The position numbers were made by a program, and so were the translations under genes. DNA of 64,000 bases from Microdon myrmicae (lineage: Eukaryota; Arthropoda; Insecta; Diptera; Syrphidae), in the NCBI GenBank assembly GCA_963931805.1, contig OZ007497.1, positions 60,254,603 through 60,318,602 on the forward strand, in the 5' to 3' direction. Below the pieces are notes generated by a model, which saw only the letters and a program-made list of their open reading frames with translations, was not told the DNA's origin and did not search any database. Position 1 is the stretch's first letter. The number at the start of each line of letters is the position of its first letter. Below are positions 11,648 through 22,628 of the stretch, piece by piece.

Positions 11648-11708
11648 TATAACCAAGTTAAGGAATATTAGTTAAAAAATTTATTTAAGTTAAGAGTTAG
11701 ACAGAATT
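11648..11708. repeat. 61-bp direct repeat, left copy
   Basis: Matches 16430-16490 over 61 bp, beginning TATAACCAAGTTAAGG and ending GTTAGACAGAATT. The two copies bracket LINE-A and 1.5 kb of unassigned DNA. The left edge coincides with the TA at the end of mariner-a copy 3, so the repeat may once have been longer. Confidence 0.85.
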
Positions 11709-12396
11709 TTCCGAAAATCGGATATATCATGTCGTACAATCCAATAGTTTCGGCGCTGCTGCTGTTGAATTTAATGGTCCTTTTAACTTTGCTCTATTTT
11801 CTTTAATCATTGGCACAAACCCAAAATTGTAATTTGCACCTTCGAAAGAAGAGGAGTACTTGTTGTTTTAACTTCTTTATACTAGGTTTTCCAATGTCGA
11901 TTTTTTTGTTTTTTTCATTACACTTCCCTCGGGAGAAGCGAACCTATAGCGCTGAGCGGGTGCCCCGAGATGCCACCAAATAACTGTTGCAATTCCCTTT
12001 GAACAGTTGCAGATTGTAACGCTCCGAGAACACTCGCATGGGAAGGGATTTCTACAGCTTCCGCGCTCTGTAACGGAACGAGTTCTGATGCACGGGTGTT
12101 CGCGCCGTCGGGAGATGAACCGCAAACTGGTGCAATCCATCGGATTGTCTTGTGGAAGCATATAAGCCAAATTGCGTGGAACAATACCACGAATCTCCGA
12201 AGAACAGTCCCTGTGATAATATCTGTAAAACAGACATAAATCGGCTACGCGCCTTGGATGTGATAGCGACTTTAGTCCTGACGTCAGCGCCGAGTCTCCG
12301 ATCAGGCGGATCGCTCGTCTCTGTATGCTCTCAAGTAAATATAGGGTATGTTTAGGAGCCGAGCTCCAAACATGAAAGCAATATTGAACCGCGGGT

Positions 12397-13742
12397 CTAA
12401 TTTGGGAGAAGAAGTTGGGTCCGAGTAAAATATTTCTTGGACTTAAAAAGATAGCTCAGCCTTCCAGAGGCTGACCTGGGGATGCCCGACACGCGTTTAT
12501 GCCATGATACATTCCCACAGACCATGACCCCGAGCAATTTCAAACTTTCCCCCGCTTCGAGGGCCCGGCCATTCATCATCAGCTGTGGAACCGATGATCC
12601 ACTTTTCTTTGTGAATGTTGTATATTGTGTCTTCGTTGCATTGAACTCGACAAGATTGGCCCTTCCCCACTGCAGGACCCTATCTAGATCCTGATTCAGA
12701 GAGTCAATCTGTCTACATCTCAGCTGGTGCGACGTAGATGCACCAATCGGCCGAACACTCGAAAAGGGGGAAACAAGCGTACTATCATCCGCAAAACTGA
12801 ACACTTTGTTATCCGTTGTCTCCAAGAAATCATTCATGTGAAGCAAAAACAAGGTTGGAGCCAAAATAGCACCCTGGGGCACCCTGGAAATAACAGGAAA
12901 CAGATCCGAACACTCGCCGTCCCCAACAACCCGGATCGATCGATTTTTAAGGAAGCTCCTCGTCCAGTCGCAAAGCTGTTGGGAAAGTCCATATGAACCA
13001 AGTTTGCTCAGCAATGCCCCGTGCCAGACACGGTCAAAAGTCTTGGGGATATCCAATGCGACGGTACTTGACTCACCATGCCGCTCAATCGCAGATGTCC
13101 ATATATCAGTTATAAGTGTCAAAAGGTCTCCCGTGGACCGCCTGCCACGGTATCCGTATTGACGATCATTCAGAAGCCCGTTGCACTCCAAATACTTAAA
13201 TAACTCTGTATTGATGACTTTTTCCATCACCTTAGATAAAATAGACAGTAATGCTATCGGACGGTAATTTTGTGGGAGACACTTTTTTCCCGTCTTTGGG
13301 ATTGACTGAACTCGAGCGATTTTCCAGCAGGCAGGAAAGGTCCTCCGTGCATAAGATAAGCGGAAGAGTCTGCCAAGAACCGACGATACTTCTGGAGCAT
13401 ATTTATTAAGGACTATTGTTGATATACCGTCCGGGCCGGTTGCCTTCCTACAGTCCAGTTCACGTAGAATGCATTGATAGTACGCGGGCGAAATCTCACA
13501 TCCGGCCTGGAAGATCGTAGCGGCGAGATCACAAGTGGCTCCAAAACACCGGGATCGAGGTTTGAATTGACGGAAAATAAATTCGCGAACACATTAGCTT
13601 TATCCTTTGAATTTGTGACTAACGTCACGCTGTGTGTCACCAACGGAGGGAAAGAGGAGGATGCGAAGTTACCACTGACAGTTTTTGCCATTGACCAGAA
13701 GGAGCGGGGACTAGTTGGGCACCGAAGGAGCTTATTGATCAC
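12397..13742 (-). pseudogene. LINE-A reverse transcriptase domain
   Basis: The reverse transcriptase copies element RNA at a nicked genomic target. The frame at 12397-13230 shows the core motifs in order: LLNDRQYGYRGRRSTGDLL, VALDIPKTFDRVWH (the usual DI.KAFDRVWH, first metal-binding Asp), RVPQGAILAPTLFLLHMNDFL, and FSFADDSTLV, in which FADD is the catalytic box. A second frame at 13413-13742 gives the preceding linker (KDKANVFANLF). The region between them encodes the fingers (CRKATGPDGI and NYRPIALL-type motifs) with damage. The catalytic residues survive here, although the ORF as a whole is broken. Confidence 0.9.
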
Positions 13743-13841
13743 TCTGTTGTTGTGAGCTTTCTTCGCGGTATCAATCGCCTGGTTGCACGCGTTTCTGATT
13801 CTAACAAAATTCGTTCTGTTAACATCGGTGGGATTGGAGCG

Positions 13842-14844
13842 TCATTGGTTAAAAGCTCTATTTTTTGCCCCTGTAATCTGCTCGCATTGTTTATAAAACC
13901 AAGGTTTATCAGAAGAACTTCGTTTGATGGAATGTGGAATATATATCTCCATCTCCAGAAGATTAATCTCTGATACCGACTCCGCGCAAGCGTTAACATC
14001 GGAGTCATCGAAGCACACCTCTGACCATGGAAAGGATGCGAAGAAATCTTGCAAATCGTCCCAGTTAGCAGCCCCATACTTCCATACATGGCGAAGCTGC
14101 ATAGGCCGGTTATTCACTTCATATGCAAGTATTTGCGCGACAGATACCAAGCAGTAATTTGAGTTTCCTAGTGGCGCAACAACATCGACGATATAAATAC
14201 TCGGTTCGGGTGTCAAAAATAGATGCAGGGTGTTCGCATAATTGCCTCGGACATCCGGCAATCGCGTTGGTTCCTCCACGAGTAGAGTCAAATTGTGGCT
14301 AACAGCAAACATCTCCGCCAGCCTCCCGGCCTCGTCGATTCTGTTAGAATGTACCAACCAGCCGGAACAATTTCAGAAGCTGGGTGGTTGATCTGTATCC
14401 AGTCGATGGTATGTGAAAGATGTTCGAAAAATGTCACTCGCCGATCGGCATTCGGGGAGCGGTAAAGACAACAACGAAATTTAACGGAATTCCTCAGCAT
14501 ATGATGTCCATATTATTGGGTTCCAACGCCACCATCCTCTGGCAACCCAGATCGGACCGCGCGAAGACGCAGACTCCGCCCTTGAAACGAAATTTCGAAT
14601 GTAAGTCGTATCCTGAGCAACGAAGATATGTCAAATCAGTTGACGAGTCGACCTGGGTCTCAGTTAGGGCAAGGATAGCAGGTTTCGTTGTTTGCAAATA
14701 CTGGTGGACGGCGTTTACATTCGTTTTGGTGAAACCGATGCCCCTGATGTTACAAAATGCCGTCACTAGTCGAGCGTGCGCAGAGCCTTGAGAGCGAGCC
14801 CGGTTATGCAATGACGAACCTCTTAAAGTTCGGTTATTTATCAT
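13842..14844 (-). pseudogene. LINE-A APE-type endonuclease domain
   Basis: The endonuclease nicks the target DNA. The frame at 14494-14844 begins it: FCNIRGIGFTKTNVNAVHQYL, then PAILALTETQVDSS with the catalytic Glu. The frame at 13842-14357 ends it: THRLPDVRGNY-type sequence, then LTPEPSIYIVDVVAPLGNS. Compared with LINE-B, the short segment that should read VVLGDFNVH is deleted near 14360-14375, so the GDFN active-site motif is absent in this copy. The two frames do not join in phase. Confidence 0.85.
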
Positions 14845-14880
14845 GATATCTGCATGATGTTCCCCCTGACATAATCTTAA

Positions 14881-16429
14881 TCTTTACTTTAGTGCACCGT
14901 TGAACGCTTCAGACTCTATACACACGCGAATGACAACGAACAACCAACCACCACTGATCACAATTCACTACTGCCCGAGTCCTACCCACCCACAGGTACT
15001 CTCTCCATGATCACTCATTTCCGATCGCACACCTCCGGGAGGAGTAATAGAATACATGCTTAGTTCAAAACGGGCATGGTCCGTAACAAATGGTATTCTC
15101 TGTGAAATGATGCAGCAGTTGCGACGCGACGAGCGGAGTAACAGGTAAACTCCGTCCCGCCCCGCGATGGAATATCTAAAAGAAAGTTCCGCGGGGATCA
15201 ACGGGAATATGAAATGAGCCTGGCGGAGGTGGTTTTAGTCGGTAAAAACCCGGCATGCCTCTGGATCGGTCAAGATGTATGAAGATTTCCACCTTCCTAC
15301 CGAAACCCATTCGTATTTTCTTATTTCCCCGCCCATTGCGGTGAATAAACTCTTGCGAATTTACTCAACAGTCATTGAACCCTGGGAGAATAGGAAAATT
15401 GCAACGGGGAGCATGGCGATTTAGGGGTTGATTTCGTTACGCTTGCAACGAAAAGCGAAACCAGAAGGGTGACCGCATGACCCCGTTTCATGCTTGGATT
15501 ACTCTCAGAGTGGAGAACCAAAAGTGCGCTCCGAGAAGGGGGAATGGAGAGGGTTGAAAAGTATACCCATGCATACTTTTCACCTGACAGTGATTTTGTT
15601 CCCAAGCGAATGCTGTATACTGAAATACAAGAACGAGGGGATTCGCTTGGGATTTGTTTTTTGCATGGAAATGTGCAAACGGAATTGGTGATAGACAAAA
15701 CTGTTTCGCTATATAGAAACAGCGTCGTCTACCCATACTTTGCGTTGCTAACCAGTATGAAAGTTTCGATTTCAGGTACGAAATCGTATGTGGGGAACTC
15801 AGAGAATGGCGTTTTTTCAGGGCAAAACGATTGAGAATCCATTTAATAATTCGGTGGGGGCTTAACTATGTAACAAAACTGTGAATCCGCAACTCCATTT
15901 TATAAATGAGATTTTCAAAAAAGATTATGTGAACAAATGTTTTTGAAGTATATTGACATTTGCAACAAAATCAAATTCCCCTTTTTTGTACAGTATAGCT
16001 ATTCCTGTGAATAGAGTACAACATTAAGGCATGATTTACATTTCAAATGCCACTTGCTAGTAACACCTGAATTAGAAAACTGAACTATGTCAACATTAAC
16101 CATAATGTCGGCAAAAATCGCTCAATTTACGGTAATAGGTTCAGTTTTATTATTACAAAACCAGATGGTCGAGTAATGCAATTCATCTACCAACAGTGGT
16201 TAGGAAATGCACATGAATTTTAGACAAATTTACTGCAATGTATAAATTGTGAACGCGTGAGACCTAAACAACTCGATATTGTCCAAAGTATATTAAAGTT
16301 CTAGCATATCTATTACTGGAGACTCTTCACAGTAAATGTCATCAGTGCAAATCTCTTCTTTTTATACAAGTTCAAATTTAGAAAATACATCGCGTTCCTA
16401 CCATGTAAACCTCAAAATGCGAATCATGG
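14881..16429. other. Unassigned sequence upstream of LINE-A
   Basis: This would be the 5' side of LINE-A. Frames at 15372-15736 (minus) and 15490-15834 (plus) overlap and match no ORF1 or other family I know. If the 61-bp repeats are a target duplication, this is the element's 5'UTR and decayed ORF1; otherwise it is flanking DNA. Confidence 0.35.
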
Positions 16430-16490
16430 TATAACCAAGTTAAGGAATATTAGTTAAAAAATTTATTTAAGTTAAGAGTTAGACAGAATT
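16430..16490. repeat. 61-bp direct repeat, right copy
   Basis: Same orientation and sequence as 11648-11708. It is followed by unrelated AT-rich DNA. Confidence 0.85.
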
Positions 16491-18541
16491 GAAATATGAT
16501 TGCTGTAATGTCATTTTATTGACTTTTATTTGGATATGAAAGTGAAACTCAGTGAAAGTAAAAAAATGTTAATTTATGTTTAATACGAATCAAAGTGCAA
16601 AGTAATAAGTAATGTTTTTTGAAATAAAACGCCTGCTTCTGGCGAAGTTGAAATACATTGATCATATTCCAAAGTTTTGAAAGTCATATTCTTTTAAAGG
16701 AAAATAGGATGTCATCTAATTGTAGGTGTGTATTACCTAAAATACAAAAGACAAGTAGCGAAATCACCACGAAACCTCAATATTCATTTGAAATTGCCGG
16801 CTAGAGAAACCTTATACTCAATGGATTGTACGCATCAATAGATGCTACTTTCTTGAACAACTCGCCTACAAAGAGTAGATTTCCCTTGCACTCTCACAAC
16901 TTTTTACCTTAGCCTCTGAGGTGAGCGAGACCTTCGGGTCTGAGCAGATAATGAAGAAGACGTCTTAACAATTCACATTAATTGTATACTGTGGCGAATT
17001 GCAATTTCTAAGCTTATGACCGAAACCCTACAATATCTAAGAAGCAAAAAGTATACAACTCGTTTCCACGTTTTCACTATTTTTCTACAGTCGTTCCCTA
17101 TCATCCACTCCCAGATGTCTGTACACACCGCTATCATATTATCACATGACCGTGAATTTTCATTTCTTAATAACAACGTTGGTTTGAAGATGCTTTCATG
17201 TATACCTGCAAATAACATCCAGAGGGTATAGAAAGGAACAAAAAAGAGCTTCAATGTATCCGGTGATCCACGAAGCACTCGTGTAACGAAGTGTCTAAAA
17301 AAAGATGTAAGATACCAGCTTTCTGGGAAATATTAATAGAAACGAACTGAATATTCACAAATTATAATCACAGCCTTCACGGTATAATTTATTAACCTTC
17401 ACCTAGAACTATATTCGTACAATTAATCTTACCACAGCTGCGTATTTAGTTATTAACTCACAACATATTTGCATGCATTGGGAACACGTTGTAAATCACA
17501 TTCGCTACGTTAAGGTCAAGCAATCGCCTCTCCAAACCCAGAAGAAAACACTTCAGCGCTTCTAAACTAGACGACTACCAGCAAAAACTATAAACAGTGG
17601 CATCATCGCCTCTACAGATGCATCTAGAGTTAACATCTAATGCGACTCAGCCTCGCACCGTTCGAATCCGCCGACCCAGTTTCCTTGCAGACACATCTGT
17701 GTACCGAACCTACGTGGTTATGCACCTCTTCATTATAATTAATCGTGAGCAAATATCTAGTTGTTGTTTTTTACGTACCTCAAAGATGAATCTGGCTGTT
17801 GCGGGTTGAAAGTTGAGTAAACCATCGATTTCCTATATGATTTGAATGCTGTGGCTATTTAGTAAAGGTTCCCCGTGCAAAAGTGAAATTGACGATGCGG
17901 AAGCTACTGTGGATAGTTTGTTGGTTGGACGGTATGTTTGGTGACGGAAGTTGAGGGAGATGCAAAGCTGTTGTAAGGAGTAGGTAAACTTGCGCCGCCT
18001 ATTAATGTATATTCACTGCATGTCAGTGTGTGTCCGTGGACTTTGATGGTGAAAAAAAAATTAGTAAATATAAATAAGGAAGTTCGTCAATTGGATAAAT
18101 ACGGGAGAAATTAATTCCTGGGAAAATAAGCCCTCAAAATTTGGCTCGGATTGACTGTTAAATACGGAAGATAACTTTACAGTTTAAATAAATTTCAAAA
18201 TCAAATGCTCTCACATATCGCTAAACAGAGAATGGACCTTTATTCTGAGAGAAAAGTAAATCTAACAATGTAATAACTATTCCACAAAATCCTTTTTGGA
18301 TGAATAGACAAAATTTACAAGCATTCTTCAATTGAAACATTCGACTTTAACAGCTACAAGGCGATAACTTATGCTAATAATGGATGTACAATTATACATA
18401 ATGTGTGGTATCACTTGAAATGCAGATGAGGGTGATTATTATTAAAGAAAAGACACAGAATAATCTACACCTTAATGTATAATAGTTAATAGTAGGTTTA
18501 CACAATTGTAGCGGTAAATAAATTTGGCTTTTTACAAATTA
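16491..18541. other. Unassigned AT-rich sequence
   Basis: No gene is recognisable. Short open frames at 16973-17278 and 17597-17809 carry no motif I know. The stretch is the flank into which the mariner at 18542 inserted. Confidence 0.35.
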
Positions 18542-18687
18542 CGAGGATGGACCGAAAAGTTCCCGACCTAACAAAGATACAAGATATTTTTTCTTAAAAT
18601 TTAATTTTATTTTTCTACATAGTCTCCTTGTAACTCTACACACTTCTCCCAGCGGTGGTCCCAACTCTCTAACCCGTTCAAATACTA

Positions 18688-19202
18688 CTACACTGCAAAA
18701 TAACTGTACACGAAGGTGATTGCTTCCTCACTTGATGAAAATCTCTGTCCTCCGAGCGCAATTTTTAGATTAGGGAACAAAAAGAAGTCGCTTGGGACTA
18801 GAACTGGTAAGGCGTAGAAAGGCGGATGTTTAAGCAGATCAAATTGTAATTCATGGATTTTCGCCATGGTAACCGGTGAGGTGGGAAACGACGCGTTGTC
18901 TTGGTGAAACAGGATTTTCTTTTTCTGCAAATGTGGCTGTTTTCCCGCAATTTCTGCCTTCAGTTGGTCAAGTGACGATGCGTAGTATGCTACTGTAATG
19001 GTTTTTCCTTTTTGAAGATAAGCGAGTAAGATAACTCCATGACTATCCCAAAAAAACAGTCGCCATCACTTTCCCAGCCCAAAAAACAGTTTTTTTTTTT
19101 TTGGAACCGATTCCCGCTTTGCAGTCCACTGTTTTGATTGTATTTTTGCTTCAGGCGTATAATGTTGTATCCAAGTTTCATCGACAGTAATTAATCGGCG
19201 TC
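18688..19202 (-). pseudogene. Mariner-b1 transposase, C-terminal part
   Basis: Minus-strand translation gives RLITVDETWIQHY (first catalytic Asp) at about 19160-19190. After frame damage around 19090 (a long T run) it continues QKKKILFHQDNASF (second Asp) and KHPPFYALPVLVPSDFFLFPNLK, where the usual YSPDLAPSD has become YALPVLVPSD but the third Asp remains. The style (DETW.HHYTPE, LFHQDNAPCH) is that of the irritans group, to which Himar1 belongs. Several frameshifts; not functional. Confidence 0.85.
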
Positions 19203-19210
19203 AAAACTCG

Positions 19211-20299
19211 TGTGTGGGTTCTCTATATTACATGGAGAACCAACCCACAATCCTAACCTAATTTCAACCGCTAACGGCGCGTCACATCAACCCATATCCC
19301 ACCGTTCAAGCTATTCCACCTGTTAAACATGTTTCCCAAAAGGACGCATAGCTAAACTCATTATCCGATGCAGATAATGCATAATTGAGTTTGGCTATCT
19401 TTTCGCCATACGGCAACTCCATTTCGCTAACCCATGAGATTTCCACCGGAAATCGCATCATGTCGGTTAGCAACGGCATAGTCTGATCGAACGGCGCGGT
19501 TGCATAATCATGTAACCGCTAGGGAAATTATCAAAGTACTTAATTGAGTTACCATGATCAGATTTCCCTAGCCATGTCGGTGTCATATTCACTTTCTCCA
19601 GACGCTCCATTCGCTGGGGATCAATGATCTCTTTTCGCAGGTGAATACCACCAAATACATTTCCCTCTCCTCCACAGTTCTGTCTCCCTACAGTTCACTC
19701 TGAGATCACCACAGCCATCGCACTAGGGCAGTAGGTCATCCTCAGAGGCTGCATTTGATGCAAACACACAAGCTAAGCCAACCGAAGTTATTGCGCTCTC
19801 TCTTTTGTTCTTTTCATCCTTCGCATACCCAGTGACTGTCGAACGATATTCACCTCACTGAGCATGCAAATGAGAAGATTCATGAGAAGAGCACAATGAT
19901 AATTGGCTAATAGCCGTGCATATTGCAAAATTACCAATCTTCATCCCTAATTGGGATTAGGCTTCACTCAAACATCATCGCGGATGGTCACACCGCTTAA
20001 CGAGTCGTCTTTCCACCACAGCCGTGTCCCCACGCGGGTGCGTACACGTGCCCCGAGTTGTCTTGTTGCCGAGGATTGTGCTGTAAATAATTGTATTTTT
20101 CTATAGTTCACCGAATTGAACATTATCTCCATTGAACAAAAAGACAACCAACAAATAAAAAAGAACATAAACTAAAACAGAATAAAACCAAAAACCAGTG
20201 TTTCCTTTTTACTCTCGTGAACGCTATCCAGCGGTAAAATATGATCGGGATAGGAGTGAACCGCGTGCCCGTGTTAGGCACTTCAGCTCGTACCTCACA
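19211..20299. mobile_element. Solo LTR inserted in mariner-b1
   Basis: A 1089-bp block starting TGTGTGGG and ending CCTCACA (TG...CA). Flanking tetranucleotides are CTCG (19207-19210) and CTTG (20300-20303), a 4-bp target duplication with one C-to-T change. Joining the flanks restores the transposase sequence seen in the sister copy at 50.5 kb, which confirms the edges. A terminal stem pairs GGTTCTC with GAGAACC. Near the far end is the stem-loop GTGCC-cgtgtta-GGCAC (20265-20281). A relative lies at 8277. No internal coding region, hence a solo LTR; the family is not identified. Confidence 0.75.
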
Positions 20300-20303
20300 C
20301 TTG

Positions 20304-20523
20304 GATTTATTGCGCCTAAACTACGCCTAAACTGCGCCAACAGAGCGTTGGAAATATTCATTCGAACATGTTTTTGGTCTAAGCTGACCAAACGCTGCAC
20401 CCAGCGCGCGGGCAGCTTCATCAGGCCTAAATTTTGATTTAATATGTAACAAACACGTTCTTTGGACATTTTCATAGCCTCTGCTATCTCTCTCATTTTA
20501 ATTCGGCGATCGTCTAGCACCAT
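20304..20523 (-). pseudogene. Mariner-b1 transposase, middle part
   Basis: Minus-strand frame with the second helix-turn-helix and linker: MVLDDRRIKMREIAEAMKMS, then RVCYILNQNLGL and ARWVQRLVSLDQKHVRMNIS. It stops at the solo-LTR junction after LLAQFRR plus a short partial repeat of that stretch. The frame continues past the junction into the LTR, so the rest of the open frame (20224-20300) is not transposase. Confidence 0.85.
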
Positions 20524-20545
20524 TTGGTGAACATTAGCGATGTTA

Positions 20546-21837
20546 CGAGAGTTGCCTTTTATATTTCGGGATTAGAGAACAAAAACAAATATTGATCATC
20601 GAAAATCACTTTATTGTTTTTCAAAATATTCCCCATGAAGATCTATACACTTTTGCATGCGTTTGAACCAATTGTCGAAGCACTTTTGCCACTCTGATTG
20701 AGGTATCTCCAACACATGCATTCTGAATGCAGCAACCGCTTCTTCAGGTGTCGAAAAACGTTGACCTCTCAGTTTGTTTTTTACGTACGGGAATAAAAAG
20801 AAGTCATTCGGTGCCAAGTCAGGACTATACGGCGGATGACCCATCAAATCGATGTTTTGGGTGCTCAAAAATGCAGTTGTCGCAGCCGATGTGTGAGAGC
20901 TCGCATTGTCGTGGTGAAGAGTGATCCGTCTTCGGCGGTTGGTTTTCCTGATTTCTTGGAAGACAACTGGCAAACAAATGGTTGTGTACCACTCAGAATT
21001 GACTGTTCTGCGTTGTTCTAGTGGTACGGTTGCGACATGTCCAGTTTTTCCGAAAAAACAGGCGACCATTTGCTTGGAAGTGCTTCGTGCGCGAACAACT
21101 TTTGTTGGATTTGGCTCATCTTGAAACACCCAGACAGTCGACTGCTGTTTACTTTCGGGCTCATACGCGTAAATCCACGATTCATCACCTGTCACGATGT
21201 CATAGACGTGTTTCGAAGCACCGCGACCGTATTTTTTGAGCATTTCTTTCGACCAATTGACACGAGCCTTTTTTTGGGCGATTGACAAATTGTGTGGGAT
21301 CCAACGCGAACAAATTTTTTTGACAGTCAAATGTTTATGCAATATTGAATGTATGCTGGTCCCACTAACGCCTAAGGTTGTCTCAATCTCACGATAGGTC
21401 ACATGACGATCTTCCAATATCAGTTCACGCACAGCATCAATGGTTTTCGGAACAACAACTGATTTTGGACGACCTTCACGAAATTCATCTTGGAGTGAAC
21501 TACGACCACGATTGAATTTACCATACCATCGATAAACACTGGTCCTTGATGGAGCTTCATCGCCAAAAATTGAATTAAGTTCATCCATGCACTGTTGCTG
21601 AGTTAATCCACGCCGAAAGTTGTAAAAAATAATCGCACGAAAATGTTGACGATTTAATTCCATTTTTGGGCCGAGATGAATCTTTTAAGTTACTGTAAAC
21701 AACACAAATAGCGCTCGTATGTCAAAACGTTCTGTGTGCGTATAACCTCAAAAATGTCCAACTTTACGACAGAGCTGTCAATTGCCGGATTGCAACACTA
21801 GGGTTGCCAAATCCCGAAACATAAGAGGCAACCCTCG
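20546..21837 (-). mobile_element. Mariner-a copy 2, intact (1292 bp)
   Basis: A complete element between TA 20544-20545 and TA 21838-21839, inserted in the transposase of mariner-b1. Terminal repeats start CGAGAGTTGCC (left, one mismatch) and CGAGGGTTGCC (right). The right end also holds an internal inverted copy of the core (AGGGTTGCC at 21800 against GGCAACCCT at 21827), so this end can fold into a hairpin; copies 1 and 3 share this. Removing the element with one TA brings the host transposase frame back into phase, reading TTDDNIANVHQM, which shows a precise insertion. Confidence 0.95.
20611..21663 (-). CDS. Mariner DD34D transposase, full-length open frame
   Basis: A 350-codon uninterrupted frame, the usual length for mariner (about 345-350). 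Domains: N-terminal paired helix-turn-helix DNA-binding region (residues 1-115, with GRPKSVVVP between the two helices sets), WIPHNLS at 121-127, then the catalytic domain with Asp160 (TGDESW), Asp252 (HHDNASSH) and Asp287 (YSPDLAPND). There are exactly 34 residues between the last two, giving DD34D. The start is the ATG 174 bp inside the right terminal repeat, as in mariner generally. It acts in the nucleus on the terminal repeats of its own family and inserts at TA. Copy 1 shows which residues have decayed there but not here. Activity is untested; one TIR mismatch is present. Confidence 0.93.
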   Translation of the reverse strand: MELNRQHFRAIIFYNFRRGLTQQQCMDELNSIFGDEAPSRTSVYRWYGKFNRGRSSLQDEFREGRPKSVVVPKTIDAVRELILEDRHVTYREIETTLGVSGTSIHSILHKHLTVKKICSRWIPHNLSIAQKKARVNWSKEMLKKYGRGASKHVYDIVTGDESWIYAYEPESKQQSTVWVFQDEPNPTKVVRARSTSKQMVACFFGKTGHVATVPLEQRRTVNSEWYTTICLPVVFQEIRKTNRRRRITLHHDNASSHTSAATTAFLSTQNIDLMGHPPYSPDLAPNDFFLFPYVKNKLRGQRFSTPEEAVAAFRMHVLEIPQSEWQKCFDNWFKRMQKCIDLHGEYFEKQ

Positions 21838-21839
21838 TA

Positions 21840-22054
21840 TCGTCAGTTGTTGCAGTTTTTGGACGTCCCGAACGTCCATCGTCTCCCAAGCTCTCACGGC
21901 CACGTTTAAATTTAGCTGCCCAAAATTTCACAGTCGTAAATGATGGTGCAGAGTCTCCATACACAGAGTCCAACTCATATTTAATTTTCGTAGGCGTATT
22001 GCCATTCAAAAATAAAAATGTAATGACAGCTCGGTACTCAATTTTGTCCATTTT
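21840..22054 (-). pseudogene. Mariner-b1 transposase, N-terminal part
   Basis: The start codon is near 22052 and gives MDKIEYRAVITFLFLNGN, then KYELDSVYGDSAPSFTTVKF and KFKRGRESLGDDGRSGRPKT, ending TATTDD at the insertion of mariner-a copy 2. This is the first helix-turn-helix with the GRP linker of an irritans-like mariner. Upstream codons in the open frame (to 22153) belong to the 5'UTR and the LINE insertion, not to the protein. Confidence 0.88.
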
Positions 22055-22077
22055 CACAAAAACACTCACATCGATTC

Positions 22078-22628
22078 TCAGTACGGCAGTAGCACAGACA
22101 GATCGAAAAGACACGAATAAGCAACACCAGAGATTTTGGTGGCTGAGTGGCAATTAAAAACCTGTTTCCTTATAAAACTGAAGCAATAATAATAATAATA
22201 ATTAAAGAAAAAAAAAACCTGACAAACAACGGGAAGCTTACATAGATTTAGCATTTCGAATACTTAGTTTTGATGTTAGGTTTACAATAGAGTTAAGTTA
22301 AAAAAAAAAAAAAAAATCTATAGATAGTTTAGTATTTAAGTTAGATATAAGGTAAAAACAATAACAAAAACTAAGTTTTTTCTTTTCTTCATTTTCTTTG
22401 TATCCAATTAAGTTCCCTAAAAATGCATGTAAACAAAATAACCATAATGTCGAAAGATAAATTTTCATGCTTTAAGCGTATGCATGTAACTTAGAGAGTC
22501 CACAAGGGACCAGTAAGTTAAGAAATAAGATAACGTAAGCTAGAGTTTTATCATTTTTGTCTAGCAAGTAACTAAATTATAATAATAGGAAGAAATAAAA
22601 AATGATATATTAAAAAAAAAAAAAAAAA
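22078..22628 (+). mobile_element. 5'-truncated LINE 3' end with poly(A)
   Basis: A 551-bp insertion ending in an A-run (about 22612-22628), flanked by perfect 14-bp repeats ACTCACATCGATTC at 22064-22077 and 22629-22642. These are the marks of target-primed reverse transcription. Part of it (about 22500-22620) matches 31165-31285 in reverse complement, and weakly the 3'UTR of LINE-D near 30340-30390. No coding sequence. Confidence 0.8.

Larger units (their letters stand above)
11877..14870 (-). mobile_element. LINE-A: CR1/Daphne-like non-LTR retrotransposon
   Basis: One ORF2 can be followed on the minus strand through several frames. It runs from the endonuclease (14844 to about 13842), through the reverse transcriptase (about 13742-12397), to the C-terminal region (about 12355-11877). 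No ORF1 is recognisable upstream. There is no poly(A) at the 3' edge (11709). Stops and frameshifts make it inactive. LINE-B (43.9-46.1 kb) is a second, more damaged copy. Exact clade cannot be set without a phylogeny. Confidence 0.85.
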
